Source: Paenibacillus nanensis
GTDB taxonomy: Bacteria; Bacillota; Bacilli; Paenibacillales; Paenibacillaceae
Direction: 5' to 3'
Length of the DNA stretch: 64,000 nucleotides
Assembly: GCF_003583765.1 (NCBI RefSeq)
Contig: NZ_QXQA01000001.1
Coordinates: 1 to 64,000 of the forward strand
The translations under genes and the position numbers were made by a program. A model generated the notes under the pieces. That model was not told where the DNA came from, did no database searches, and worked only from the letters and a program-made list of their open reading frames with translations. Shown piece after piece: positions 55,549-64,000 of this stretch. The first letter of the stretch is position 1. Each line of letters opens with the position of its first letter.

Positions 55549-57279
55549 ATGCTGCGTAACCGTTTTGTTTTCTCCTCTCTCCGCAAACGAATTATGGTGT
55601 TTTTGACCATTGGCTTTGTAGGATGCGCCGTATTGATGGCGACAGTATCCTACAATGCGATCTACACGATGCAGCGCGATAAAATTCAAACCTCTATGGC
55701 TTTTGATCTGTACCAGCAAACATCAAAGCTGAATCAGATGTACAATAACCTGCTTCAGGTCACCCAGCAGATGACTCCGGAAGGCACGGTGGGCAACCTG
55801 ATGGAGACGTATATCTCAACCGAGGATACGTACAGCCAGCGTCTTCTTTCCCTCGACATTTCCTACAATATCGGATTGATTACGTTCTCGAATCCGGCTC
55901 TGGAGCTGGTGATGTATTATGACCCCGCAAGCGGGAAAGCCCCGTATTCGAATTTGCCGCTGCGCGGCGACTTCACGCTGCAATCGCTGCCGGCGGTTGC
56001 GGGTAGCGGGGAGCTCAAATACCACTCCCCGCATAAGTCGTTATGCCGATTCAGCGATGATCTGGTTGTGTCGGTGACGCGGGAGGTTACCTTCTCGGAT
56101 GGAACGGAGCTAGTCGTTTATGTGGAAGCCAAATCGGATATCACCTTCGAAATGAACTCGCTTACCGAAAGCTTGAATATGCCCTATACGCTTCTATTCT
56201 CCGATACGGCGGGCAGGGTCACCTACAGCAGCAACGCTTCCGCTTTCGAGGCCGGCGAACGCCTCGCGCTGAGCGGGGAATCGGGGATGACGGGCGATTA
56301 TGTATGGAACCGGATGACAGGCGATTACGGCTATGGCCTCACGCTGCTTCTTCCCGTCGCCTACTACAATCACGAGCTCTATACGTGGAAAAATCATATG
56401 TATTGGATTCTGGCGATTGCCCTCCTGATGATGTTTATGTTCACGCTGCTATTGAGAAGGCTCATTAACAGACCCTTTCAGTTGATCGAGAAGGAGATGA
56501 GGACGTTCGGCAAAGGGTACATGGGCGCGAGGCAATATCATACGGGGATCGACGAATTTGACCGGATATTCGGCCAGTTCACCATCATGAAGCGGCAAAT
56601 TCAGCAGCTCATTATGGATGTGGAGCAGAAGGAAAAGCGCCGGCATCAGCTGGAGATCGAGAAGCTTGCTTATCAGATCAACCCGCATTTTCTGATGAAT
56701 ACGCTCAATTCGGTTCGATGGCTGGCGGTTATGCATAAGCAGGCGGAGATTGAGAAGTTTGTGTCCTCGTTAATTTATTTGCTGAGCTACAACTTGGGAA
56801 AATCGGAAGGCAAAGCGACCTTTCGGTCGGAAGTAGAGGTTATGCGGACCTATTTGGAGCTCCAGCAGATGCGGCATGATTTCGAGGTGACGCTGGATAT
56901 TGCGGAAGGCGGCTATCTCGACAGCCCTGTCGCGAGATTTATCCTGCAGCCCATCGTGGAAAATGCCGTTTGTCATGGCCTAGATGATAACGGCAAGCTG
57001 GACATCCGTATGTATCCCGATGAAACGGCGCAGATGGTGCGCATCGTGATCCGCGATGACGGCAAGGGGCTTAGCCGGGAGACGCTTGCTCTGCTGCAGC
57101 GCGACACGCCGGATCAGCAGCAGACAGGCTGGGGGATCGGGCTTCGTTACGTAAGGTCCATGCTGGAATCATTTTATGGCCAGAAGGCCCATATGGGTAT
57201 AGAAAGCACCCCGAATCAAGGCACAACGGTTACGTTAACTCTTCCTATTCTCCATCCTAGAAAGGAGAGAGCGATTTGA
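55549..57279 (+). CDS. YesM-type sensor histidine kinase
   Basis: 576 residues from ATG 55549, chosen because SLRKRIMVFLTIGF then forms the usual first membrane helix; the frame is open to 55456, the ribosome site is distant, and upstream GTG starts remain possible. Two transmembrane helices (about 15-38 and 287-310) flank an extracellular sensor region. HAMP-like, then His-kinase domain: YQINPHFLMNTLNSVRW (phospho-His in NPHFL) and an HATPase with QPIVENAVCHGL and DDGKGL. Sugar or oligosaccharide sensing is typical for this group. The TGA overlaps the regulator's TTG start. Confidence 0.9.
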   Translation: MLRNRFVFSSLRKRIMVFLTIGFVGCAVLMATVSYNAIYTMQRDKIQTSMAFDLYQQTSKLNQMYNNLLQVTQQMTPEGTVGNLMETYISTEDTYSQRLLSLDISYNIGLITFSNPALELVMYYDPASGKAPYSNLPLRGDFTLQSLPAVAGSGELKYHSPHKSLCRFSDDLVVSVTREVTFSDGTELVVYVEAKSDITFEMNSLTESLNMPYTLLFSDTAGRVTYSSNASAFEAGERLALSGESGMTGDYVWNRMTGDYGYGLTLLLPVAYYNHELYTWKNHMYWILAIALLMMFMFTLLLRRLINRPFQLIEKEMRTFGKGYMGARQYHTGIDEFDRIFGQFTIMKRQIQQLIMDVEQKEKRRHQLEIEKLAYQINPHFLMNTLNSVRWLAVMHKQAEIEKFVSSLIYLLSYNLGKSEGKATFRSEVEVMRTYLELQQMRHDFEVTLDIAEGGYLDSPVARFILQPIVENAVCHGLDDNGKLDIRMYPDETAQMVRIVIRDDGKGLSRETLALLQRDTPDQQQTGWGIGLRYVRSMLESFYGQKAHMGIESTPNQGTTVTLTLPILHPRKERAI

Positions 57280-58355
57280 TCCGTGTATTAATTGTTGATG
57301 ACGACAAGCTTGCCCGCAAAGGCTTGATTTCGATCATGCCATGGTCCAATCACGGGATGACGGTTGTCGGGGAGGCGGCGAACGGCGCGAAGGCGCTGGA
57401 GTTTATGGAAAAGCATGAGGTGGATCTCATGTTCGTCGATCTTTCGATGCCCGTTATGTCGGGAATGGAGCTGCTGCAAGTGACGAGGCAGCGATTTCCG
57501 GACCTGCGAGCCGTTATTTTATCTTTTCACGAAGAATTCGAGAATGTGCAAACCGCTTACCGCATGGGAGTGCTCGATTATATATCGAAGGTGCGTCTGG
57601 AGTCCGAGGACGATGAGCAAATCTTAAAAAGAATTCAGCAGCAAATGACAGGAATATCAGAAGTGACGGGACGCCCAGCGGCGCCTCCAACGTTAACGAT
57701 TTCCGAGCCTGCAGCAGGGCAGAATGCCGGCTCGCAGGAAGAAGGGGAGTGGCAAAGGCTGGAGCGGGAATGGCGCTTGCTCTACTGGCTCTATAACGAA
57801 TCCGTCTTTCAGCGTTTGTGCAAGCAGACCGTAGAAGCCCATGTTTCAATTCGCCGTCTGGAAGGGCTGTTCATGCGCGTCCTGTCGCAAATCGAAGCCG
57901 TTATTCCGCTTCCTGCCGAGCTTCGCTCAGATGTTAGCGGCGTACGCGAGGCAGTTGAATGGCTTCGCGATTACAGGGAACGCATTTATGCGCAGGTTGC
58001 GGCCTCCACCGATTTCACCAATACGACAACCAGCATCCTGAAGGCCGTCTTGTTCATCCGCGAGCACGCGTCGAAGCCGCTGCATGCCGAGGATGTCGCC
58101 GACCATGTGCATATGAGCCGAAGTTATTTCTGCCAATGCTTTAAGAAGCTGACGGGCTCGACGTTTAACGACCACTTAAGGCAAGAGCGGATAAGAGCCG
58201 CCGAAAGGCTGCTGTGCGAAACGAATCAGTCGATCGCATGGGTAGCTCATGCCGTAGGCTACAACGATTCCAAATATTTCTCCCAGCTCTTCTATGAACA
58301 GACCCGTCTCCTGCCCTCTGAATTCCGGGCCCAATTTCACCGGGGGGACGAATGA
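57276..58355 (+). CDS. YesN-type response regulator with AraC DNA-binding domain
   Basis: 359 residues. The N-terminal receiver has LIVDDDKLARKG, the phospho-acceptor Asp in LMFVDLSMPVMSG and a conserved lysine in YISKVRLES. The C-terminal AraC helices include EDVADHVHMSRSYFCQCFKKL and VAHAVGYNDSKYFSQLF. Starts at TTG 57276 after AAGGAGAG, overlapping the kinase stop by 4 bases (TTGA). Expected target: the ABC importer genes just downstream. Confidence 0.93.
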   Translation: MIRVLIVDDDKLARKGLISIMPWSNHGMTVVGEAANGAKALEFMEKHEVDLMFVDLSMPVMSGMELLQVTRQRFPDLRAVILSFHEEFENVQTAYRMGVLDYISKVRLESEDDEQILKRIQQQMTGISEVTGRPAAPPTLTISEPAAGQNAGSQEEGEWQRLEREWRLLYWLYNESVFQRLCKQTVEAHVSIRRLEGLFMRVLSQIEAVIPLPAELRSDVSGVREAVEWLRDYRERIYAQVAASTDFTNTTTSILKAVLFIREHASKPLHAEDVADHVHMSRSYFCQCFKKLTGSTFNDHLRQERIRAAERLLCETNQSIAWVAHAVGYNDSKYFSQLFYEQTRLLPSEFRAQFHRGDE

Positions 58356-58467
58356 CAGCTGCTTATCGAACAAATATCTACCCAGCCCCATATCTGCCCT
58401 CAAAACACAGCACATCCGTCTGACTTTTTTTCTCAGCTTCCAATGTACAATAAAAAGGCAGGAAGTG

Positions 58468-58482
58468 ATGCAAGCGCTTACG
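58468..58482 (+). promoter_or_regulatory. Candidate CcpA (cre) site before the ABC importer
   Basis: ATGCAAGCGCTTACG matches the cre consensus WTGNAANCGNWNNCW at 14 of 15 positions. It lies 17 bases after a TACAAT -10-like box (58446-58451), a place where CcpA would block transcription. This fits catabolite control of a sugar importer. Confidence 0.5.
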
Positions 58483-58521
58483 AGGCAACAATTGTTCATC
58501 ATTCATTAGGGGAGGGATTTG

Positions 58522-60240
58522 ATGAAAAGGAAAATGGCAATGCTGCTTTCCGTCGCAATGCTCGGTCTAAGCTTAACCGCTTGTACGAACGCCAATGATT
58601 CATCGAATGATTTGAAAGCGTCTTCACCCCCGGATTCGAGCTCGCCAGAATCTACACTTTCGGGGGATGACCTGGCCTTCTACAAATTTCCGGAGCCTGT
58701 CGACGTGCATATCGGCATGGTCGTGGATCCGACGGACAAAACGCTGCCGGAAGGCGACAGCGTAAGCAACAACCAATACACGCGTTACTTGAAGGAAAAG
58801 TACAACATTAACGTGATTGTAGATTGGACCGCCGCCACCGGCAACGACTTCAAGCAGAAGGTCAGCCTGACGATCGCATCGGGCAAGCTGCCTGACGGCA
58901 TGGTCGTCGACGACCGCTCCTTCATGACCAAAGCCGCCAGCGCGGGACTGCTGTATGATATTACCGATCTGTTCGAGCAGTATCAGTCCTCGCAGGTAAG
59001 GGACATTATGGCAAGCACCGAGGGCCGGGCGATGGAGAACGCCAGCTACAACGGCCGAATGGTTTCGCTTCCGAACATTACGGTGGACACCGACGGCGTT
59101 CATATTATGTGGATCCGCAAGGACTGGCTCGACAAGCTGAATCTGCCGGTGCCGAAGACGCTGGCGGATATCGAGAAGACGGCGAAAGCGTTTATCGATA
59201 ACAAGATGGGCGGGGACAAAACAATCGGCATTGCCGGTCCTTCCAAAAATACGTTCCCTTATGCCACATTCCTCGTTTCCTCCAACAATATGGGGGGCTT
59301 TGATCCGATTTTTGGCGCAAACGATGCGTATCCGGGCTACTGGCTTGACAATGGCGACGGAACGGTATCGTACGGAACGACGACGGAAAATACCAAGAAG
59401 ACATTGGCTTTGCTGGCCGACTGGTACAAAAAAGGGCTTATTGATCCCGAGGTGGGGACACGCGACAACGTAGGAGATCCGATCAATGCCAATCAAGCCG
59501 GGATCTTCTTCGGTCCATGGTGGAACGGCGGCTACGGCAACGGGGACTCCTTCAAAAACGACCCGACTGCGAACTGGCAGGCTTACCCGGTCTATTCCGA
59601 CGACAACAAGTGGAATGTGCATATGAAGACGACGGGCAGCACCTACACGCTGATCAGCAAAAACGCGAAGCCGGACGTCGTGAAGGCCATCCTTATCATG
59701 AATAACGCCCTTGTGCGCGATGAAGCGACCTTTGATTTGTCGGTTGCCGTAGGATGGTATCCGCTTCGCAACGTCATGGCCGCGGCCAATGAGACGGAAT
59801 ACGAGTATGCCGAGCTTCTGAAGGTACTGAAAGGCGAGACCGACCCGGAGGATTACAATAAGCCGAACAGCTTGTACAAGCTGATGTATGCGGACGCGAA
59901 AAAGGTGAAGGACGTCATTAAGCCTCCGTACGATGATCTAGGTGTCGGCAACTTCAACATGACGAACTTCGGCGACTTCCAGCGCTTGTACTCTATCATG
60001 ATCGGGGATCGTCCGTTCGCAACGATTCCGATCGATAAGAAGGTCTATAGCGTGACGTACAACCAGACCCCGACAATGGAAACGAAATGGGCCAACCTGA
60101 AGAAGATGGAGGATGAGACCGTGATGAAAATCATCCTGGGCCAAGCGTCCATCGATACCTTCGACAAGTTCGTGAAGGACTGGAAGGCGCAGGGCGGAGA
60201 CGAGATCACGGCGGAGGTCGCGGAGCTCTTGAAGAAGTAA
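58522..60240 (+). CDS. Extracellular solute-binding lipoprotein of an ABC importer (LplA-like)
   Basis: 572 residues. Lipoprotein signal with lipobox LTAC (Cys about 21), a Ser/Asp-rich linker, then a family-1-type solute-binding domain of the large LplA group (KYNINVIVDWTAATGNDFKQK, GKLPDGMVVDD, MWIRKDWLDKLNLPVPKT). AGGGGAGGGA precedes ATG 58522. It lies between a YesM/YesN pair and two permease genes, the typical oligosaccharide uptake arrangement of Paenibacillus. No ATPase gene is nearby; such importers often use a shared MsmX-type ATPase. Substrate not inferable. Confidence 0.92.
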   Translation: MKRKMAMLLSVAMLGLSLTACTNANDSSNDLKASSPPDSSSPESTLSGDDLAFYKFPEPVDVHIGMVVDPTDKTLPEGDSVSNNQYTRYLKEKYNINVIVDWTAATGNDFKQKVSLTIASGKLPDGMVVDDRSFMTKAASAGLLYDITDLFEQYQSSQVRDIMASTEGRAMENASYNGRMVSLPNITVDTDGVHIMWIRKDWLDKLNLPVPKTLADIEKTAKAFIDNKMGGDKTIGIAGPSKNTFPYATFLVSSNNMGGFDPIFGANDAYPGYWLDNGDGTVSYGTTTENTKKTLALLADWYKKGLIDPEVGTRDNVGDPINANQAGIFFGPWWNGGYGNGDSFKNDPTANWQAYPVYSDDNKWNVHMKTTGSTYTLISKNAKPDVVKAILIMNNALVRDEATFDLSVAVGWYPLRNVMAAANETEYEYAELLKVLKGETDPEDYNKPNSLYKLMYADAKKVKDVIKPPYDDLGVGNFNMTNFGDFQRLYSIMIGDRPFATIPIDKKVYSVTYNQTPTMETKWANLKKMEDETVMKIILGQASIDTFDKFVKDWKAQGGDEITAEVAELLKK

Positions 60241-60318
60241 CCATGCATAAGCTTTCGGAAGGCAGCCACGCCTTCCGAAAGCTTTACTGACCTAGTGGAA
60301 GACGGGAGGTTAGCCGTA

Positions 60319-61209
60319 ATGAGAAAATTGGGCCATCAGAAACACTATTACTTGATGCTGCTGCCGGGTATGGTCTGGCTTGTGATGTTCAGTATTGTGC
60401 CTATGGTAGGAATTCTGATGGCATTTCAGAATTTCAATCCGGGAGCGGGACTGTTCAAATCCGAATGGGTAGGGCTCGAGAATTTCAAATATATGTTTCA
60501 GCTGAATGACAGCAAGACGGTTATCGTTAATACCTTTATCATCGCGATCGGTAAAATTGTGCTTAATTTGCTCGTGCCGCTCGTTTTCGCCATTCTGCTG
60601 AACGAGCTTCGCAGCTTGCGCTACAAAAAACTGGTGCAAACCGTGGTCTACCTGCCGCACTTTCTGTCATGGGTCATTATGTCCACGATTGTCATCGGAA
60701 TCTTCGGCTATTACGGCGTTGTCAATACGGTGATTGGCATGTTCGGCTTCGAGCCTAAATTGTTTATGGCGGATGCGGGGATATTCCGGCAGCTGATCAT
60801 TGGCACGGATGTGTGGAAGGAGTTCGGCTTTGGCGCGATTATTTATCTCGCGGCGTTAACGGGCATTAATCTCAATCTGTATGAGGCCGCCGCCATTGAC
60901 GGAGCCAATCGCTGGCAGCTGATCCGGCACGTCACGCTGCCAGCGCTGTCGACTACGGTTGTGCTGCTGGGCGTCTTAAGTCTAGGCAACGTGCTGAACG
61001 CCGGCTTCGAACAAGTGTATAACCTGTATAACCCGCTCGTGTATTCGACCGGAGATATTTTGGATACATGGGTGTACCGGCTGGGCTTGCAAAATCTGCA
61101 ATACTCGCTCGCCACGGCTGCCGGTCTGTTCAAGTCGGTCGTCAGCTTTGTGCTCATATTCATATCCTACCGTCTGGCGTATCGTTACGCCGATTACACG
61201 GTATTCTGA
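60319..61209 (+). CDS. ABC transporter permease (LplB-like)
   Basis: 296 residues with six transmembrane helices. The EAA loop reads NLYEAAAIDGANRWQLIRHVTLPAL, where the ATPase docks. The N-terminal segment HYYLMLLPGMVWLVMFSIVPM is typical of LplB. GGGAGGT is 8 bases before ATG 60319. First of two permease genes downstream of the lipoprotein gene. Confidence 0.93.
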   Translation: MRKLGHQKHYYLMLLPGMVWLVMFSIVPMVGILMAFQNFNPGAGLFKSEWVGLENFKYMFQLNDSKTVIVNTFIIAIGKIVLNLLVPLVFAILLNELRSLRYKKLVQTVVYLPHFLSWVIMSTIVIGIFGYYGVVNTVIGMFGFEPKLFMADAGIFRQLIIGTDVWKEFGFGAIIYLAALTGINLNLYEAAAIDGANRWQLIRHVTLPALSTTVVLLGVLSLGNVLNAGFEQVYNLYNPLVYSTGDILDTWVYRLGLQNLQYSLATAAGLFKSVVSFVLIFISYRLAYRYADYTVF

Positions 61210-61223
61210 GGGAGGGCGCCGCA

Positions 61224-62111
61224 TTGGTCAGAAATACTACGCTCGGCTCACGGACGTTCGAAATCGCCAATATCGTCATCCTCGGCCTTCTGCTGATTAG
61301 CTGCCTATACCCGCTTTGGTACACCTTCTGTGTATCGATCTCCGATAAATCGGCCGCTAACGCAGGCTTGGTTACGCTTTACCCGATCGGCTTCTCCTTA
61401 GCGGCGTATAAGGAAATTCTCGGCGACAGCCTATTCTTTAACGCGTTCTGGATTTCCATCCAGCGCACCGTGCTCGGCACTGGATTTTCCTTGCTGATGA
61501 TCGTATTAATGGCTTACCCGCTGGCAAGGCCGAAGAGAGACTTCAAGCTGCGCAATACGTTCATGTGGATCCTGGTCTTCTGCATGCTGTTTAACGGGGG
61601 ATTGATCCCGTGGTATCTCACCATTCAAAACTATAATTTGATCGATACGATATGGGCGTTAGTGCTCGGCGGCGGAGTGCCGATTTTCGACGTGATTCTC
61701 ATCATGAACTTCTTCCGCAATTTGCCGAAGGAGCTGAATGAAGCGGCTGTCGTAGACGGCGCCGGCCCTTGGTCCATCCTGTTTCGGGTGTACATCCCAT
61801 GCTCCATTCCCGTACTGGCCGCAGTGGCGCTGTTCCTCAGCGTGTACCATTGGAACGAGTTCTTTAACGGGTTAGTGTTAATGAACACTTCCGCCAATTA
61901 TCCGCTTCAAACCTATATCCAGCAGCTTGTCGTCAACATTCCGGTCGGAACCAATCTCACCCCCGAGCAATATAAGAAGCTGTCGGAGCTGTCTAACCGG
62001 ACGCTGAATTCGGCTAAAGTGTTTATTGCGATGGTGCCGATGTTGATCGTGTATCCTTTCTTGCAAAAATACTTCGTATCGGGCATTATGCTGGGCGCCG
62101 TGAAGGAGTAA
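61224..62111 (+). CDS. ABC transporter permease (YtcP-like)
   Basis: 295 residues from TTG 61224, which has GAGGGAGGG 7 bases upstream; the open frame extends into the previous gene without meaning. Six transmembrane helices; N-terminus NIVILGLLLISCLYPLWYTF, EAA loop ELNEAAVVDGAGPWSILFRVYIP, and a C-terminus ending YFVSGIMLGAVKE as usual for YtcP/LplC. Fourteen bases after the first permease; a terminator follows. Confidence 0.92.
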   Translation: MVRNTTLGSRTFEIANIVILGLLLISCLYPLWYTFCVSISDKSAANAGLVTLYPIGFSLAAYKEILGDSLFFNAFWISIQRTVLGTGFSLLMIVLMAYPLARPKRDFKLRNTFMWILVFCMLFNGGLIPWYLTIQNYNLIDTIWALVLGGGVPIFDVILIMNFFRNLPKELNEAAVVDGAGPWSILFRVYIPCSIPVLAAVALFLSVYHWNEFFNGLVLMNTSANYPLQTYIQQLVVNIPVGTNLTPEQYKKLSELSNRTLNSAKVFIAMVPMLIVYPFLQKYFVSGIMLGAVKE

Positions 62112-62140
62112 AACCGGCGCTTTCCGCGATTTGCCGCTGC

Positions 62141-62179
62141 TAAACATGAAAAACCGACCGGATCCGGTCGGTTTTTTTG
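62141..62179 (+). terminator. Terminator, copy 5 of the dispersed family
   Basis: TAAACATGAAAAACCGACC then GGATCCGGTCGGTTTTTTT, preceded by CCGCTG. Ends the ABC importer operon. Confidence 0.87.
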
Positions 62180-62331
62180 TGAACTGATTGGAGACAAAGT
62201 GCTTTCGTTAATCAGAAGACCAATTTGCCTTTGCCTCCTTTTTCTTCGATGAAAGACATGATTGCTGCCTGAAATCTATAAAATGAGGAAAGGATGTTGG
62301 AACGGCTTGAAGATGAAGGGGGATCGGTATC

Positions 62332-62991
62332 TTGCGTTCAATAAGCGTTAAAAGAACGGCGAGCGGATATGTGCAGGCAACCTTTCAAGCGGCCGTCGAC
62401 GCGGTCATACCCCCTGTCTTTCAAGGAAGCGGCGGCTCCATTCAGATAGTGGGGGCGGCTCAGCTGGGGGTACATAAGTATGTGATCCGGCAGCTCGACC
62501 ATTCGCAATTTATTCCCGTCGGCATGCCTGTCGAGCCTTTAATGAGCTTATCCATGTCGACAGCCGTGATGCTGGATGCCGGTGCGGAAGAGCTTGTTCA
62601 TATAGGCGCCATGACCGATCCGGTGAGCCGCATGCTTTATCCTGAAGGAGGAACGTTTTCCGCGCTATCGCGAATCAATAGGCTGAAGGCCATTGCTTTA
62701 ATAAACCAGCTTGCCATCCCTATTCATGCCCTGCCGTTTCCTTATCAAAACAACCCCGGATTGATCCAAACGATGATGGAATCGTTACACCAATTAACGA
62801 TGTTTGGTTATTATTCGGAGTGGTTCGGCTACGGAAGGACCCGCTGCTTGCCGCCGGAAGAACAGAGGGTGGAATGCTTTCCGCCGGGCTGGCGGATGAG
62901 CGGGTATCCGGGGCCTTCGTTCGGGTACCGGGGTCTTCGGGGATTCCTATTAAAATATCCGCATCAAAAAGGAGCCGACGGTTATGAATAA
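62332..62991 (+). CDS. GMC oxidoreductase partner, resembling gluconate 2-dehydrogenase subunit 3
   Basis: 219 residues from TTG 62332 (GGGGG upstream). ATFQAAVDAVIPPVF near the N-terminus resembles the start of gluconate 2-dehydrogenase subunit 3 proteins. A later region contains FGYYSEWFGYGRTRCL and SGYPGPSFGYRG, which are common in small partners of GMC oxidoreductases. No Tat signal is evident. It overlaps the GMC gene by 8 bases, so the pair likely forms one enzyme. Identity is tentative. Confidence 0.6.
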   Translation: MRSISVKRTASGYVQATFQAAVDAVIPPVFQGSGGSIQIVGAAQLGVHKYVIRQLDHSQFIPVGMPVEPLMSLSMSTAVMLDAGAEELVHIGAMTDPVSRMLYPEGGTFSALSRINRLKAIALINQLAIPIHALPFPYQNNPGLIQTMMESLHQLTMFGYYSEWFGYGRTRCLPPEEQRVECFPPGWRMSGYPGPSFGYRGLRGFLLKYPHQKGADGYE

Positions 62992-64000
62992 TCCCAATGT
63001 TATTGTAATTGGTTCCGGCGGCGGGGGGGCGGTCGTCGCCAAAGAGCTCGGGGAAAAGGGATTAAAGGTGGTAGTCCTCGAAGCGGGCCCGTGGTACGGC
63101 AATTCACAGTGGCCTGATCCGGGCCGGAGAGGCGCGGCTGGGAGCAGCTCAAGTCCTAAGGATCTGGATATCGCGCTCTTCAGAAATCAATATACAAAGT
63201 TTGAAGGTGAAATGAATGACTTGATAACGGGCAGATTGCGGTGGGGGCCTGCGGACAGAAACCGGCCGCCATGGTTTCGGAATTTATCAGAACGGGGCTT
63301 TGTATGGCAAGTTGCCGGCGTTGGAGGGACGACGCAGGTGTATTTGGCCAACTCGCCCCGCGCTTTCCCCGAGGCTGTTGAACATATATGGCCGATCTCT
63401 TATCGCGAGCTGATTCCTTATTATGAGAAGGTCGAAGCGACGCTGCCGGTTGAGTTTGCCCCGACGACGGCGAAAGAAGAGCTTTTTTACTACGGCGCAA
63501 AAAAAGCGGGATGGCCGCTGATCAAGACGCTGAATGTGACAAGTCCGGGCTATCGCCCTCAGCCGAATGCCATTCTTCCCCCCAATAAAAGCTTAATGAA
63601 CCCGGCCTATTCTTTGGAGCAGCTAGCAAGAATGGAAGGATGTACGCTTGCCGGTCATTGTATCAATGGATGTCCGCATGGCCCTTCTATGGATAAGGTT
63701 GCGAAGCGCTCGACGAATGTCAGCTACGTCCCGTTAGCGCTGCAGACAGGAAATGTTACAATCAGGCCGAATGCTTTCGCCACCCGGATTATGACGGATC
63801 GTCACGCCGCAGATGGGCTGACCGCTATCGGGGTACAATTCCGGGATACGTGGACCGGCGAGACGGAAGAGCTGCGGGCGGAAGCTGTAGTCATGGCTGC
63901 CGGTTGTATCGAAAGCCCGCGGCTTTGGCTGAATTCGGGCTTGCCTCAAAATCCGTGGGTAGGCAAAGGCATGGTTAACCATTATATGGATTGGGTCACG
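62984..64000 (+). CDS. GMC-family FAD oxidoreductase (3' end cut by the window)
   Basis: 339 codons are present and open to the last base, with no stop. It starts at ATG 62984 after AAGGAGCC, inside the end of the previous gene. The FAD-binding Rossmann motif IVIGSGGGGAVVAKELGEKG is at 7-26, with VVVLEAGPWYG following. VAGVGGTTQVYLAN is the GMC flavin loop and AAGCIESPRLWLNSG the second GMC signature. AGHCINGCPHG suggests a Cys-rich insertion as in multi-subunit alcohol or gluconate dehydrogenases. Substrate unknown. Confidence 0.88.
   Translation, partial: MNNPNVIVIGSGGGGAVVAKELGEKGLKVVVLEAGPWYGNSQWPDPGRRGAAGSSSSPKDLDIALFRNQYTKFEGEMNDLITGRLRWGPADRNRPPWFRNLSERGFVWQVAGVGGTTQVYLANSPRAFPEAVEHIWPISYRELIPYYEKVEATLPVEFAPTTAKEELFYYGAKKAGWPLIKTLNVTSPGYRPQPNAILPPNKSLMNPAYSLEQLARMEGCTLAGHCINGCPHGPSMDKVAKRSTNVSYVPLALQTGNVTIRPNAFATRIMTDRHAADGLTAIGVQFRDTWTGETEELRAEAVVMAAGCIESPRLWLNSGLPQNPWVGKGMVNHYMDWVT

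Overview
The window looks like a chromosome segment of a Paenibacillaceae-type Firmicute (Paenibacillus/Cohnella-like). It carries a CggR-controlled glycolytic operon (cggR-gapA-pgk-tpiA-gpmI-eno) followed by secG-rnr-csp-smpB-ssrA, Bacillus-type promoters and Shine-Dalgarno sites, and a YesM/YesN two-component system beside an LplA/LplB/YtcP-type ABC importer. This assignment is inference from gene content and order; no 16S gene is present.

Layout. 1-870: ten 51-bp tandem repeats and a tRNA-Arg(CCG) on the minus strand. 990-8460: glycolytic operon with a visible promoter, CggR operator and final terminator. 8.5-11.3 kb: TetR regulator, divergent YhgE/Pip-like membrane protein, CutC. 11.4-17.5 kb: secG, rnr with a very long Gly/Lys-rich tail, a cold-shock gene with a hairpin leader, about 0.8 kb of non-coding DNA with 17 copies of a TGCA-N4-TGCA-like motif, smpB, and tmRNA.

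17,468-48,582 is an AT-rich integrative element of about 31 kb inserted in the 3' end of ssrA. A 21-bp direct repeat of the tmRNA 3' end marks both ends, and integrase arm-like repeats lie just inside. Its housekeeping genes are a tyrosine integrase, an excisionase, a ParA-like ATPase with an upstream palindrome array, a Replic_Relax-like protein preceded by a multi-hairpin region, and a primase-polymerase-like replication protein. No conjugation ATPase or coupling protein was seen, so it looks like a mobilisable or satellite-type island. The cargo is largely defence-like: (a) membrane protein + STAS/GHKL-ATPase/DUF4325 protein + Mrr-like nuclease; (b) type I restriction-modification hsdM-hsdS-hsdR with a DUF45 metallopeptidase; (c) a class II Fic protein and a possible TumE-like toxin; (d) HEPN-like, PD-(D/E)xK-like, wHTH and ApeA-like HEPN genes; (e) a tight operon of OLD-family ATPase/TOPRIM nuclease, 40-aa ORF, 2OG-Fe(II) dioxygenase and HEPN-zinc-ribbon protein. 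Systems (a) and (e) are the best candidates for undescribed defence modules.

48.6-50.1 kb: an HNH endonuclease and a VanZ-like gene lie between the right attachment site and another, longer copy of the ssrA 3' end. A third, decayed copy lies near 52.1 kb, so ssrA appears to have been targeted repeatedly. 50.2-64 kb returns to GC-rich chromosomal sequence: TetR-DUF3995, a second cold-shock gene with the same leader hairpin plus a YdjO-like gene, a CPBP protease, a secreted stalk-domain protein, a histidine kinase/response regulator with a lipoprotein and two ABC permeases, and a GMC oxidoreductase with its small partner, cut by the window end. Five copies of one terminator sequence punctuate this right flank.
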